64,000 nt of DNA from Acidisphaera sp. S103 (GTDB taxonomy: Bacteria; Pseudomonadota; Alphaproteobacteria; Acetobacterales; Acetobacteraceae), in NCBI RefSeq assembly GCF_009765975.1, contig NZ_LMUJ01000036.1, forward strand, positions 237,975-301,974. Direction: 5' to 3'. Shown here in pieces: positions 52,393 through 61,186 of this stretch. Numbering within the stretch: the first letter of the stretch is position 1; each line of letters begins with the position of its first letter. The notes beneath the pieces are model-generated. The model was given only the letters and a program-made list of their open reading frames with translations. It did no database searches and was not told the origin of the DNA. Both the position numbers and the translations under genes were made by a program.

Positions 52393-53361
52393 ATGGCAGA
52401 CGCTACACTCACCCTTACCCTGGCTGACTACGCGCGTGTCATGCCGCTGGCGGTCGGTGCGGTGGCGCCCGAGGGCGTCAAGCTGAATGTCATTACGGGC
52501 AAGGCGGGATCTTGGCCCGACCGGGCCAAGCTGCTCGGGCGCGCGTTGACCGATCCGTCGGTCGATGCCGGTGAAGGCTCGATGGGGCAGCATTTGTCGC
52601 GGATCGGCAAGGGCGACCGCCGCTTCATCGCGTTGCCGGCGTTTCCGCTGCGGAATTTCACCGCGCGGGACCTGTATGTGGCGAAAGACAGCGCGTTGCG
52701 GACACCGAAGGACCTGATCGGCAAGCGCGTCGGAATGTATAGCTGGGCCGCCAGCGGATCGATCTGGTACCGGCATTTCCTGCGGTGGTGCGGTGTCGAG
52801 GCCGACCAGATCCAGTGGCTGATCGGCGATGTCGATGTGCCCCAGATCTCCCAGCCCGGCAGCGATTTTCCGCCGCATGTGAAATCCGCGCCGGCTGGCC
52901 GCGCGTTGTCCGAGATGCTGATCGCCGGCGAGATCGATGCACTCTACAGCCCGCCGCGGCCGACCAAGTACCACCCTAAGAATGGCCCCATCGTGCGCCT
53001 GGTTTCCGATGTGCGCGGGACGGAGCAGCGCTATTTCGCCGAAACCGGTGTGTATCCGCCGCAGCACCTTGTGGTCATGCGCCGCGAGGTGTGGGAGCGT
53101 GACAAGTCCCTGGCACGCCGACTGACCGATGCCTTCATCCGCAGCACCGAATATTTCGAGACCCAGCAACGCAACTTTCCCTACGTGACCCCCTGGCACG
53201 ACCTGGAAAACGAGCTCAGTGCGACCGGCTATCACGCCGATGGGCTGGAGCCGAACCGCCATACCATGGAACTGTTCTGCGAGATGGGCTTCGCGCTGGG
53301 TCTGACACCAAAACTGGTTTCGGTTGACGACTATTTTGCCGAGTATCTGGAGTCGATGTAG
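52393..53361 (+). CDS. Binding-protein-fold protein like 4,5-dihydroxyphthalate decarboxylase
   Basis: ATG 52393 (or 52387) follows GGGAG and gives a 322-residue protein without a signal peptide: MADATLTLTLADYARVMPLA. The motifs FIALPAFPLRNFTARDLYVA, TPKDLIGKRVGMYSW and EIDALYSPPRP are shared with the 4,5-dihydroxyphthalate decarboxylase/NMT1-like family, a periplasmic-binding-protein fold that has become an enzyme. It heads the operon with an M28 peptidase and a fused hydantoinase. Lack of a signal favours a cytoplasmic enzyme over a transport protein. The reaction is not known. Confidence 0.8.
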   Translation: MADATLTLTLADYARVMPLAVGAVAPEGVKLNVITGKAGSWPDRAKLLGRALTDPSVDAGEGSMGQHLSRIGKGDRRFIALPAFPLRNFTARDLYVAKDSALRTPKDLIGKRVGMYSWAASGSIWYRHFLRWCGVEADQIQWLIGDVDVPQISQPGSDFPPHVKSAPAGRALSEMLIAGEIDALYSPPRPTKYHPKNGPIVRLVSDVRGTEQRYFAETGVYPPQHLVVMRREVWERDKSLARRLTDAFIRSTEYFETQQRNFPYVTPWHDLENELSATGYHADGLEPNRHTMELFCEMGFALGLTPKLVSVDDYFAEYLESM

Positions 53362-53411
53362 ACCGTCCACCACCGAAATCATGTCCTCCTGAACGGGAAG
53401 GGGATCGTCCC

Positions 53412-55133
53412 ATGACAACAGACTGGATCGGCGGCTTGTGCGCATCTGTCGATGCCGGCGCGATGATGCGGCATCTGGAGGAATTTGCGAAGCGCGTGAA
53501 ACTATCCGGCACGGCGGAGGAACTGGAAAGCTTCCGCTATCTGCGGGCGACGCTGGACGGATATGGTTACAAAACCGACCTTATCCTGCATGACGCGTAT
53601 ATCAGCCTGCCCGGAAAGGCGAAATTCGAGGTGGACGCGGACACGCCTGACTGCATCACGCATTCTTTCTCCAGGTCCTCACCGGCCGGTGGCCTGCGTG
53701 GCACCGTGGTGTATGGCGGCAACGGCCGAGCCGAGGATTTCGCGTCGATCGATGTGCGCGGCAAGATCGTGCTGCTGGACGGGATGGCCAACCCTAGCGC
53801 GAGCCGCCAGGCGTCATTGGCGGGGGCGATCGGGCAGGTGCATATCAGCCCGCATGAACACCTGCATGAGATGTGCGTCTCCCCGGTCTGGGGCAGCCCG
53901 ACGCAGGCGACGCGGGATGCGCTGCCATCCACGGTGGTGTTGACCTTGCGCCAGGCGGATGGCGAGGCGCTGAAGCGGCGGGTGCAGGGAAACGCGCCTG
54001 TCGAGGTGACGCTCCATGCCGAGGTGGAGACGCGTTGGCGCAAGACCCCCATCCTGGTGGCAGAACTACCCGGTTCGGATGACGACGAGCCGTTCGTGAT
54101 GTTCTCCGGCCATCATGACACCTGGTACTACGGCGTTATGGACAACGGCGGCGCCAACGCCACCATGCTCGAGATTGCTCGCTTGTTCGCGCCGCAGCGG
54201 GCGGCGTGGCGGCGCGGGCTGCGGCTGTGCTTCTGGTCGGGCCATTCGCATGGGCGCTATGCCGGGTCCACCTGGTATGCCGATACGCATTGGCACGAAC
54301 TCGCGAAACGCTGTGTGGTGCACGTGAATGTCGATTCCACCGGCGCAAGGGGCAACACCGTCCTGTCGGATGCACCGTGTTCGGCGGAACTGTGCGGGCT
54401 GGCGCGCGAGGCGATCGCTGAACGAGGCGGCCAGGAACACGACGGCCACCGCATGAGCAGGGCAGGGGACCAGTCGTTCTGGGGCATCGGCCTGCCGTCG
54501 ATGTTCATGGGCACGGGTGAGCAGCCGGCCGGTTCGGCGGAAAGTTTCACACGCTCCGTATTTGGCGGCGGCGCTCGGAAGGGGGCCGGCTTCGGCTGGT
54601 GGTGGCATACACCTGACGATACGCTGGACAAGATGGATCCTGACCTGCTGGTGCGGGATACGCAGATCTATGTCCATACGATCGGGCGCCTGCTGACGGA
54701 TCGGGTCCTGCCGCTGGACTACGCGGCGGCCGCATCGGCGCTGAGCGCGGAACTGACGAAGGTGCAGCAGGCACTGGGCGGCGTCTTCGACCTCTCAGGC
54801 TTGATCGGTCGCGCGGAGGTGCTGCGGGACAAGGCGGAGAGGATTACCCGTCTGACCGATGGCGCCGCGGCGGCCCGCGTGAACCAGGCCCTGATGGCGG
54901 TCGGCAGAGCGATGGTGCCGATGGACTACACGACGGGCGATCGGTTCGAACACGATCCGGCGCTGCCGCAGTCGAAATATCCCGCGCTCGACGTCGTGCG
55001 GCAGTTGGCCGCGGCCGCACCTGGTTCGGATGACGCGCTGTTCCTGACGGGCGGGGCACGCCGAGCCTGCAACCGGTTGGGGCATGCGCTGGATCAGGCG
55101 GCCGAGGCCCTGACCGCATGTCTGGCGGCATGA
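53412..55133 (+). CDS. M28-family metallopeptidase-like protein
   Basis: The 573-residue protein has a PA-type insert and an M28 catalytic core: FSGHHDTWYYGVMDNGGANA (zinc-binding His and Asp), LCFWSGHSHGRYAGS (where the usual Glu-Glu reads differently), VNVDSTGARGN and a late GWWWHTPDDTLDKMD with the final histidine. No signal peptide is seen, so it should act inside the cell on a peptide or amino-acid conjugate. The glutamates normally found after FWSGEE are replaced by His-Ser-His, so activity should be tested. It overlaps the hydantoinase gene. Confidence 0.88.
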   Translation: MTTDWIGGLCASVDAGAMMRHLEEFAKRVKLSGTAEELESFRYLRATLDGYGYKTDLILHDAYISLPGKAKFEVDADTPDCITHSFSRSSPAGGLRGTVVYGGNGRAEDFASIDVRGKIVLLDGMANPSASRQASLAGAIGQVHISPHEHLHEMCVSPVWGSPTQATRDALPSTVVLTLRQADGEALKRRVQGNAPVEVTLHAEVETRWRKTPILVAELPGSDDDEPFVMFSGHHDTWYYGVMDNGGANATMLEIARLFAPQRAAWRRGLRLCFWSGHSHGRYAGSTWYADTHWHELAKRCVVHVNVDSTGARGNTVLSDAPCSAELCGLAREAIAERGGQEHDGHRMSRAGDQSFWGIGLPSMFMGTGEQPAGSAESFTRSVFGGGARKGAGFGWWWHTPDDTLDKMDPDLLVRDTQIYVHTIGRLLTDRVLPLDYAAAASALSAELTKVQQALGGVFDLSGLIGRAEVLRDKAERITRLTDGAAAARVNQALMAVGRAMVPMDYTTGDRFEHDPALPQSKYPALDVVRQLAAAAPGSDDALFLTGGARRACNRLGHALDQAAEALTACLAA

Positions 55134-58100
55134 TGGAAGCTGCCCCGCCTTCCTATGAATTCGGCATCGATATCGGCGGTACCTTCACCGATGTTGTCTG
55201 CCGGTCCTCCGACGGCGCCGTCCGGCTCGCCAAGCTTCCCACCACGCGCGGCAATCCCAGCCTCGCGGTGCTGGCGGCGCTGGAAACCGCCCGTAATGAA
55301 TGGGGCGTCGATCTCGCTCGTATCACGCGGTTTGCCCATGGCACCACCGCCGCCACGAACGCGGTGCTGGAACGCCGTGGCGCACGCATCGGCCTGATCA
55401 CGACACAGGGCTTCAAGGACGTGCTGGAGATCGGCCGCCAGATGCGGCACCAGATGTACGACCTGGTGCTGAAGCCGGAAACACCGGTCTTCCTCGCCCC
55501 CGGCTGCTTCCGCAAGGAAGTCAAAGAGCGCATCGGCGCCAACGGCGAAGTCGTCATCCCGCTCGATGAGGCCACGGTCCGCACCGCCCTGACGGAACTG
55601 CGGGACCAGGACGTCCAGGCGATCGCGGTGTGCCTGCTGTTTGCCTTCCTCGACCCCACGCACGAACAGCGCATCCGGCAGATCGCGGCGGAGGTGTTGC
55701 CGAACGTGCCGGTGTCGCTGTCCTCCGACGTGGACCCGGCCTTCCGTGAGTATGAGCGCACCTGCATCACCGCCTTCGACGCCTACATCAAGCCGGTGGT
55801 GTCCGATTATCTCGCCAACCTGGAGGCCGGTCTCGACCGCATCGGCGTGCGCGCGCCGCTTCAGGTCATGCAATCGCGTGGTGGCCTCGCCTCCTCCCCG
55901 GTTGCCCGGCAGCGGCCGGTGCGGCTGTTTCTGTCCGGTCCCGCCGCCGGCGTGATCGGCGGGCTGGAGGCAGGTCTGGCCGCCGGGTTCCGCGACCAGA
56001 TCACCGTCGATGTCGGTGGCACGTCCTGCGACATCGCGCTGATCAGCGACGGCCAGCCTCTGATCCGTTCGGAAGGCGTGATCGACGGCTTCACCGTCCG
56101 TGTGCCGATGGTGGACGTCACCGCCATCGGATCGGGCGGTGGCAGCATCGCCTGGCTGGACGCCGCCGGCACGCTACGGGTCGGTCCGCAATCCGCCGGG
56201 TCGGAGCCTGGGCCGGCCTGCTATGGCCGCGGCGGGGAATTGCCGACGGTCACCGATGCCTCTGTCGTGCTGGGCTATATCGATGCCGGCCGGTTTGCCG
56301 GCGGCACGATGCAACTCGATCCGCGGGCTGCGCGAGCCGCCATCGCCCTCCACATCGCCGAACCGCTGGGCCTGTCGGTCGAGGCGGCGGCACTGGGCAT
56401 CCACCGTGTGCTGAACGCACAGATGGCGGAGGCGATCCGGCTGGTCTCGATCGGGCGCGGCATCGACCCGCGTGGCTATGCGCTGATCCCGCTGGGTGGC
56501 GCCGGTCCAATGCACGGCACCGCACTGGCCGAGGAACTGGGTATCCAGGCCGTCGTCGTGCCGCCGCATCCCGGGGTGCTGGCGGCCACCGGCCTGCTGG
56601 GCGCGCCGGTCGAGCACGAGGTCGCCGCCGCCTTCCCGCGTGCGTTGGAGGGTCTGGACCTGTCGGAGGTGCAGGCGGCCCTGGCGACGCTCGACGCCCA
56701 ATGTTCGGAGCTGATGCGGCAGGAAGGCGCTTCTGACGCCGTCATCAGCCACTATGCCGACATCTGCTATATCGGCCAGTCCTATCACTTGCAGGTCGGG
56801 CTGGACGCGACCGCCCCCGACGCCTTGGCGACAGCCTATCGCGACTTTCAGATCGCGCATGATCGGGTCTACGGCCACCAAACCGACAACCCCGCGCGTA
56901 TCGTCAACCTGCGGACCGTGCATCGGGCCACGACGGGGCGCCCAGCGACGGCGGCGGCGTTGGCAACCGGTTCAGGCAGGGAAACGGTGCAGCGGATGAT
57001 CCGCGTCAGGCAGTCCGACCAACCGGTGGCGGCATCCATCTGGCAGCGGGAAGACCTGCGAGGGCCGGTGCCGGGGCCGGCGATTATCGAGCAGGCCGAC
57101 ACGACAACGCTGGTGGAACCCGGATGGACCGCAGAACCGGGTGAGAACGGCCAGTTGCTGCTACGTCCCTTGGCCGTGGCCGCACCGGCTGTCGCGGGCG
57201 GCTTCGATCCGATCACCATGGAGGTCATTCGTCACAAGCTGGAAGGCATCGCCAATGAGATGCAGTCCACGCTGCTGCGCAGTTCCTTTTCGCCGATCGT
57301 GAAAGAGGGCCTGGATGCCTCGGCCGGGCTGTTCACCGCCGACGGGGTCACCCTGGCGCAGGCCGTTGCCATCCCGATCCACCTGGCCACCTTGATCCCG
57401 GTGCTGCGCCGGGTGATCGACACATATCCCCCGGAGACGATGGACCCGGGTGATATCTTCCTGATGAACGACCCGTATTGCGGCGGCACGCATCTGCCGG
57501 ACATCGCCATCGTCCAGCCGGTGATCGTCGAGGGCAAGGTTCTGGCCTTCGCTGCGGCGATGACGCATCACCAGGACATGGGCGGCCTGACGCCCGGATC
57601 GGTGCCCACCAGCGCCACCGAGATCTTCCAGGAAGGCCTGCGCATCCCGCTGCTGAAGTTTCGCGACCGGGGCGTCATCAACGAAACCCTGGTGGCGATG
57701 ATCCGACAGAACGTGCGCATTCCCGATACGGTGATGGGGGACATCCACGCCCAGGTCGCCGCCTGCGGCATCGGCACGCGGCGGCTGACGGAAATTGCCG
57801 GCCGTTACGGCTCCGGCATGTTGACGCAGGTCTTCGCAGAACTGCTGAACCGATCGGAGACCATGACCCGCCAGGCGTTGTCCGCCATCCCGGACGGGAC
57901 CTACCGGTTCGTCGATTTCCTCGACAATGACGGGATCGAGTTCGACAAGGACATTCGTATCGTGGTGGCCGTCACCATCCGCGACGGCGCGATGCATGTC
58001 GATTGCACCGGCACCAGTCAGCAGGTGCGCGGTCCGCTGAACTGCGTGCCGTCCGGGTCGATGGCAGCCGCCTGCTTCGCGATACGAGCGCTGACGGATC

Positions 58101-58837
58101 CATCGATTCCGACGAATGGCGGGTGTTTCCGGCCGATCTCCCTGCATCTGCCCGCCGGCAGCCTGCTCAACCCCATCGAACCCGCGCCGGTCAACGCCCG
58201 TACATCCACGATCAAGCGGGTCACCGGGTCGATCATCTCGGCCCTGGCGCCCGCGCTGCCGGACCGGGCACCGGCTGCGTCGGCCTGTGAGATGCTGATG
58301 GTGGCGTTCGGCGGCAAGACCGACCAGGGCAAGGCCTTCGTCATCGGCGACCTGGTCGCCGGCGGCAGTGGCGCCTCGCGGTTCGGCGACGGGGTGGACG
58401 TGATCGAAACCGACGCCACCAACTGCATGAACCTGCCGGCCGAGGCGATGGAGATGGAAACGCCGATCCGGGTGAACCGCGTGGCGCTCGCCTCGGGATC
58501 CGGTGGTTCGGGTGAATACCGCGGCGGCCTGGGGACGATCCGCGAGTATGAGATGCTGGTGGGCGATGTCGCGTTCACCCATCGCGGCGAGCGCCATTTC
58601 AGCCGAGCGAGGGGCCTGGCGGGTGGCGGGGATGGCGGGCTGGCCCATGGAACCATCCTGCGTTCGGATGGCACGAAGGTGGTGATTCCGTCGAAGATCG
58701 TCACGCGGCTGGGTCGGGGTGACCGGGTCGTCGTGCAGACCGCGGGCGGCGGCGGGTATGGCGATCCGATCCGCCGAACAGCCGACCGCGAGGCGCTGGA
58801 TATGGCGGACGGGAAGACCGTGGCACCGTCAGCTTGA
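55130..58837 (+). CDS. Fused HyuA-HyuB hydantoinase/oxoprolinase family protein
   Basis: ATG 55130 overlaps the peptidase stop (ATGA). The 1235-residue protein has HyuA in its first 690 residues (FGIDIGGTFTDVVCR, HGTTAATNAVLERRGA, VDVGGTSCDIALI) and HyuB after that (FDPITMEVIRHKLEGIANEM, FLMNDPYCGGTHLPDI, and the end YRGGLGTIREYE, AGGGGYGDP). Proteins of this layout are ATP-dependent 5-oxoprolinases, N-methylhydantoinases or, as separate subunits, acetone/acetophenone carboxylases. The M28 peptidase and dihydroxyphthalate-decarboxylase-like protein lie directly upstream. The precise substrate, probably a cyclic amide, is inference. Confidence 0.93.
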   Translation: MMEAAPPSYEFGIDIGGTFTDVVCRSSDGAVRLAKLPTTRGNPSLAVLAALETARNEWGVDLARITRFAHGTTAATNAVLERRGARIGLITTQGFKDVLEIGRQMRHQMYDLVLKPETPVFLAPGCFRKEVKERIGANGEVVIPLDEATVRTALTELRDQDVQAIAVCLLFAFLDPTHEQRIRQIAAEVLPNVPVSLSSDVDPAFREYERTCITAFDAYIKPVVSDYLANLEAGLDRIGVRAPLQVMQSRGGLASSPVARQRPVRLFLSGPAAGVIGGLEAGLAAGFRDQITVDVGGTSCDIALISDGQPLIRSEGVIDGFTVRVPMVDVTAIGSGGGSIAWLDAAGTLRVGPQSAGSEPGPACYGRGGELPTVTDASVVLGYIDAGRFAGGTMQLDPRAARAAIALHIAEPLGLSVEAAALGIHRVLNAQMAEAIRLVSIGRGIDPRGYALIPLGGAGPMHGTALAEELGIQAVVVPPHPGVLAATGLLGAPVEHEVAAAFPRALEGLDLSEVQAALATLDAQCSELMRQEGASDAVISHYADICYIGQSYHLQVGLDATAPDALATAYRDFQIAHDRVYGHQTDNPARIVNLRTVHRATTGRPATAAALATGSGRETVQRMIRVRQSDQPVAASIWQREDLRGPVPGPAIIEQADTTTLVEPGWTAEPGENGQLLLRPLAVAAPAVAGGFDPITMEVIRHKLEGIANEMQSTLLRSSFSPIVKEGLDASAGLFTADGVTLAQAVAIPIHLATLIPVLRRVIDTYPPETMDPGDIFLMNDPYCGGTHLPDIAIVQPVIVEGKVLAFAAAMTHHQDMGGLTPGSVPTSATEIFQEGLRIPLLKFRDRGVINETLVAMIRQNVRIPDTVMGDIHAQVAACGIGTRRLTEIAGRYGSGMLTQVFAELLNRSETMTRQALSAIPDGTYRFVDFLDNDGIEFDKDIRIVVAVTIRDGAMHVDCTGTSQQVRGPLNCVPSGSMAAACFAIRALTDPSIPTNGGCFRPISLHLPAGSLLNPIEPAPVNARTSTIKRVTGSIISALAPALPDRAPAASACEMLMVAFGGKTDQGKAFVIGDLVAGGSGASRFGDGVDVIETDATNCMNLPAEAMEMETPIRVNRVALASGSGGSGEYRGGLGTIREYEMLVGDVAFTHRGERHFSRARGLAGGGDGGLAHGTILRSDGTKVVIPSKIVTRLGRGDRVVVQTAGGGGYGDPIRRTADREALDMADGKTVAPSA

Positions 58838-58924
58838 GCGACCGCGAACGCAATGAGGTGGGTGGGCGCGCGCCAAAGTAGCTGATGGCTATGCCATCGC
58901 GGCAGCGCAGGTCACTTCGACCCA

Positions 58925-58972
58925 GGTCTCGACGATCTGGGGTCTCGACGATCTGGGGTCTCGACGATCTGG
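58925..58972. repeat. 16-bp tandem repeat, three exact units
   Basis: GGTCTCGACGATCTGG occurs three times in direct sequence without a mismatch. It lies in the 214-base gap between the hydantoinase and lipoprotein genes, upstream of a short AT-rich stretch that may be the lipoprotein promoter. It could be a regulator array or simple slippage. Confidence 0.9.
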
Positions 58973-59051
58973 CCGAAATTATTGATTCGACTCCAAAAAA
59001 ACAATTCTGTGATTGGACCGGTCACGAAGGTCCTGAATAGGGTCGGTCGCG

Positions 59052-59561
59052 ATGTTGACTCGTTTCCTCTTCTTGCTTGTGTCGGCCGGCGCTTTGTCCG
59101 GCTGTGGCTCTGTTTTGACCGCTTCGACCGCGGACGTTGCAGGTATCGCGGGGGCGGGCGTGGCGAGCGCCGTGACCAAAAGCCCTGCGGCCGCCACGGG
59201 AATTGGCCTGGGCGTCGCGGCTGGTGCCAATGCCGGGTTGCAGTACGTCGAACGTAACGTTCACCAGGCCGAACAGGATCGGATCGCTGAGGCCGCGGGA
59301 CCACTGGCGCCCGGTGTGATCGGACGCTGGAGCGTCACGCATCGCATCCCGATCGAGGATGACGAGCATGGCGACCTCGTCGTCACCCGCCTGATTGGCG
59401 CGGCGGATTTTCGCTGCAAGGAGATCGTGTTCTCGGTCGATACGGTGAAAGAGAAAATGCCCGACCGGGCATTTTATACAGCGACCGTTTGCCAGGATGG
59501 CCAGGCCTGGAAGTGGGCCTCGGCCGAACCGGCGACGGAGCGATGGGGATCGCTGCAGTGA
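59052..59561 (+). CDS. Lipoprotein, tandem paralog 1
   Basis: The 169-residue protein has a lipobox (LFLLVSAGALSGCGSVLTAS, lipidated at Cys18), a Gly/Ala-rich zipper-like segment (AAATGIGLGVAAGANAG) and a C-terminal domain with IPIEDDEHGDLVVTRLIG and AWKWASAEPATERWGSLQ. The next gene encodes the same layout. No known function. The glycine-rich part may insert in the outer membrane, which is inference. Confidence 0.8.
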   Translation: MLTRFLFLLVSAGALSGCGSVLTASTADVAGIAGAGVASAVTKSPAAATGIGLGVAAGANAGLQYVERNVHQAEQDRIAEAAGPLAPGVIGRWSVTHRIPIEDDEHGDLVVTRLIGAADFRCKEIVFSVDTVKEKMPDRAFYTATVCQDGQAWKWASAEPATERWGSLQ

Positions 59562-60052
59562 AGACGCCGTCGTCGGCTGCCATCCTGGTGACGGCTTTGC
59601 TGCTGGCTGGCTGCTCTTCGACACCGCAGATCGCTGCGGCCGTGACGGGTGGAGCCGTTGGGGCGGCGACCGCCAATCCGGCCGTGGGGTTCGCCGTCGC
59701 GGTGGCGGTCGACGCCGGCGCCAACTACGCCGTTCGCTACTACGGCCGCAGCCGGCAGGGCGCGGAGCAGGATGCGATCGCCCAGATCGCAGGGGCCTTA
59801 CCGATCGGCACCGAGGCCGCATGGAAAATCGAGCACACCATACCGATTGGCAATGAACACGGGCAGCTTCGGATCGTCCGCACGATCGACTCGCCGTTGG
59901 CGGATTGTAGGGAAGTGGCGTTTTCGGTCGATGAAGGCAAAGGCAAAGACCTGAAGCGGGCGTGGTTCACGACTGACATCTGCAAGCAGACCGAAGGGTG
60001 GAAGTGGGCAGCCGCCGAACCGGCGGTGGAGCGCTGGGGCTTTCTGCAGTAG
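59558..60052 (+). CDS. Lipoprotein, tandem paralog 2
   Basis: GTG 59558 overlaps the previous stop by four bases (GTGA) and gives a 164-residue protein; an ATG at 59543 has too short a spacing to its ribosome site. Lipobox LLLAGC, zipper-like VGAATANPAVGFAVAVAVDA, then IPIGNEHGQLRIVRTIDSPL and the end WKWAAAEPAVERWGFLQ. It matches its neighbour across the whole C-terminal domain, so the pair arose by duplication and is likely translated together. Function unknown. Confidence 0.8.
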   Translation: MKTPSSAAILVTALLLAGCSSTPQIAAAVTGGAVGAATANPAVGFAVAVAVDAGANYAVRYYGRSRQGAEQDAIAQIAGALPIGTEAAWKIEHTIPIGNEHGQLRIVRTIDSPLADCREVAFSVDEGKGKDLKRAWFTTDICKQTEGWKWAAAEPAVERWGFLQ

Positions 60053-60094
60053 GATGACGTAGCCGCTGAGGGTTCTGGCGGCGCTCTTGGCTGC

Positions 60095-60153
60095 TGGGAT
60101 CAGGCATACGCACGGAACACGCTTTGGCCGCGCGGGGCCAGCCCGAGGCGACC
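60095..60153 (-). repeat. 60-bp dispersed repeat, copy B
   Basis: Inverted partner of 30059-30118, separated from it by 30 kb. It lies in the gap between the lipoprotein pair and the enoyl-CoA hydratase gene. Differences are few and cluster at the outer end. Confidence 0.8.
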
Positions 60154-60265
60154 GCCGAGCAGTCTGCCAACCCCCGAAGGTGGTTGTCCGCCGGCAAAGA
60201 TGTAACACTGCGCCGTGGTCCACCGATGGTTCGGACCCATTCGCATAATCACCCAGGAGGAACCC

Positions 60266-61144
60266 TTGTCGCAGGTCGAATTCCCCACCTTCCAGACCGT
60301 CCTCTACGACGAACCCCGCCCCGGGGTCGCTCGTGTCACGCTGAACCGCCCCGAGAAGCGCAATGCGCAAAACATGCAGATGACCTACGACATCAACAGC
60401 GCCTTTGACCATGCTGTGCGACAGCCGCACGTGAAGGTCATCGTGCTCGCCGCCGTGGGCCAGCATTTCAGTTCGGGTCACGATCTTTCGGGTGATGGCA
60501 GCAAGACCTGGAAGGATTTTCCCGTTCTGGGAACCTGGGCCAACTTCGACCAGCCGGGGGCCGAGGGGCTGTACGCCCGCGAGATGGAAATTTACCTCGA
60601 AATGACCGAACGCTGGCGGAACATTTCCAAGCTGTTGATCGCGCAGGTGCAGGGCAAATGCGTCACCGGCGGGCTGATGCTGGCCTGGTGTTGCGATCTG
60701 ATCGTCGCGAGTGACGACGCCCAATTCATCTGCACATCAGGCAAGATGGGCGGATCGGGAATCGAGTATTACGCCTACCCGTGGGAAATCAGCCCGCGCC
60801 AAGCCAAGATGTGGTTGCTGACCGGCGAATTATCGGTCGAAAAAGCCCAGCAATACGGCATGGTCAACGACGTGGTACCGCGTGCGGACCTTGAACAGCA
60901 CACGCTTGAGCTTGCCGAACGGCTGACCAAGCACACGTCGTGGACACTGAATATGACGAAGTCCCAAGTGAATCATGCACAGGATGCCCAGGGACGCCGC
61001 AGCTCGATGCAGTACGCGTTCGCCGTGCATCAGCTCGGTCATGCCCATCGAAAATTGACCGTGGGCGCCAATGTCGATCCCGATACGCTGCCGGAAAATA
61101 TCAGGCAGCACTATCTGCGGCGGATCGAGCGGGCAGCGGAATAA
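60266..61144 (+). CDS. Enoyl-CoA hydratase/isomerase family protein
   Basis: TTG 60266 is chosen because AGGAGG lies five bases before it; the longer frame from GTG 60215 has no ribosome site. The 292-residue crotonase-fold protein has RVTLNRPEKRNAQNMQM, the oxyanion-hole loops HFSSGHDLSG and VTGGLMLAWCCDLIVA, and an unusually aromatic active-site stretch (GSGIEYYAYPWEI). It would hydrate or otherwise change an acyl-CoA made by the ligase that follows 42 bases later. Together with the flavin monooxygenase they form one catabolic operon. Confidence 0.9.
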   Translation: MSQVEFPTFQTVLYDEPRPGVARVTLNRPEKRNAQNMQMTYDINSAFDHAVRQPHVKVIVLAAVGQHFSSGHDLSGDGSKTWKDFPVLGTWANFDQPGAEGLYAREMEIYLEMTERWRNISKLLIAQVQGKCVTGGLMLAWCCDLIVASDDAQFICTSGKMGGSGIEYYAYPWEISPRQAKMWLLTGELSVEKAQQYGMVNDVVPRADLEQHTLELAERLTKHTSWTLNMTKSQVNHAQDAQGRRSSMQYAFAVHQLGHAHRKLTVGANVDPDTLPENIRQHYLRRIERAAE

Positions 61145-61186
61145 GCCTGATCGCCCGTCGGGCGTGATGGGAGAAAGTGTCGAGCC

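Noticed and set aside
57161..58648. Long open frame (495 codons) on the minus strand
   Set aside because: Antisense to the HyuB part of the fused hydantoinase; composition is Arg/Gln/His-rich as expected for a shadow frame.
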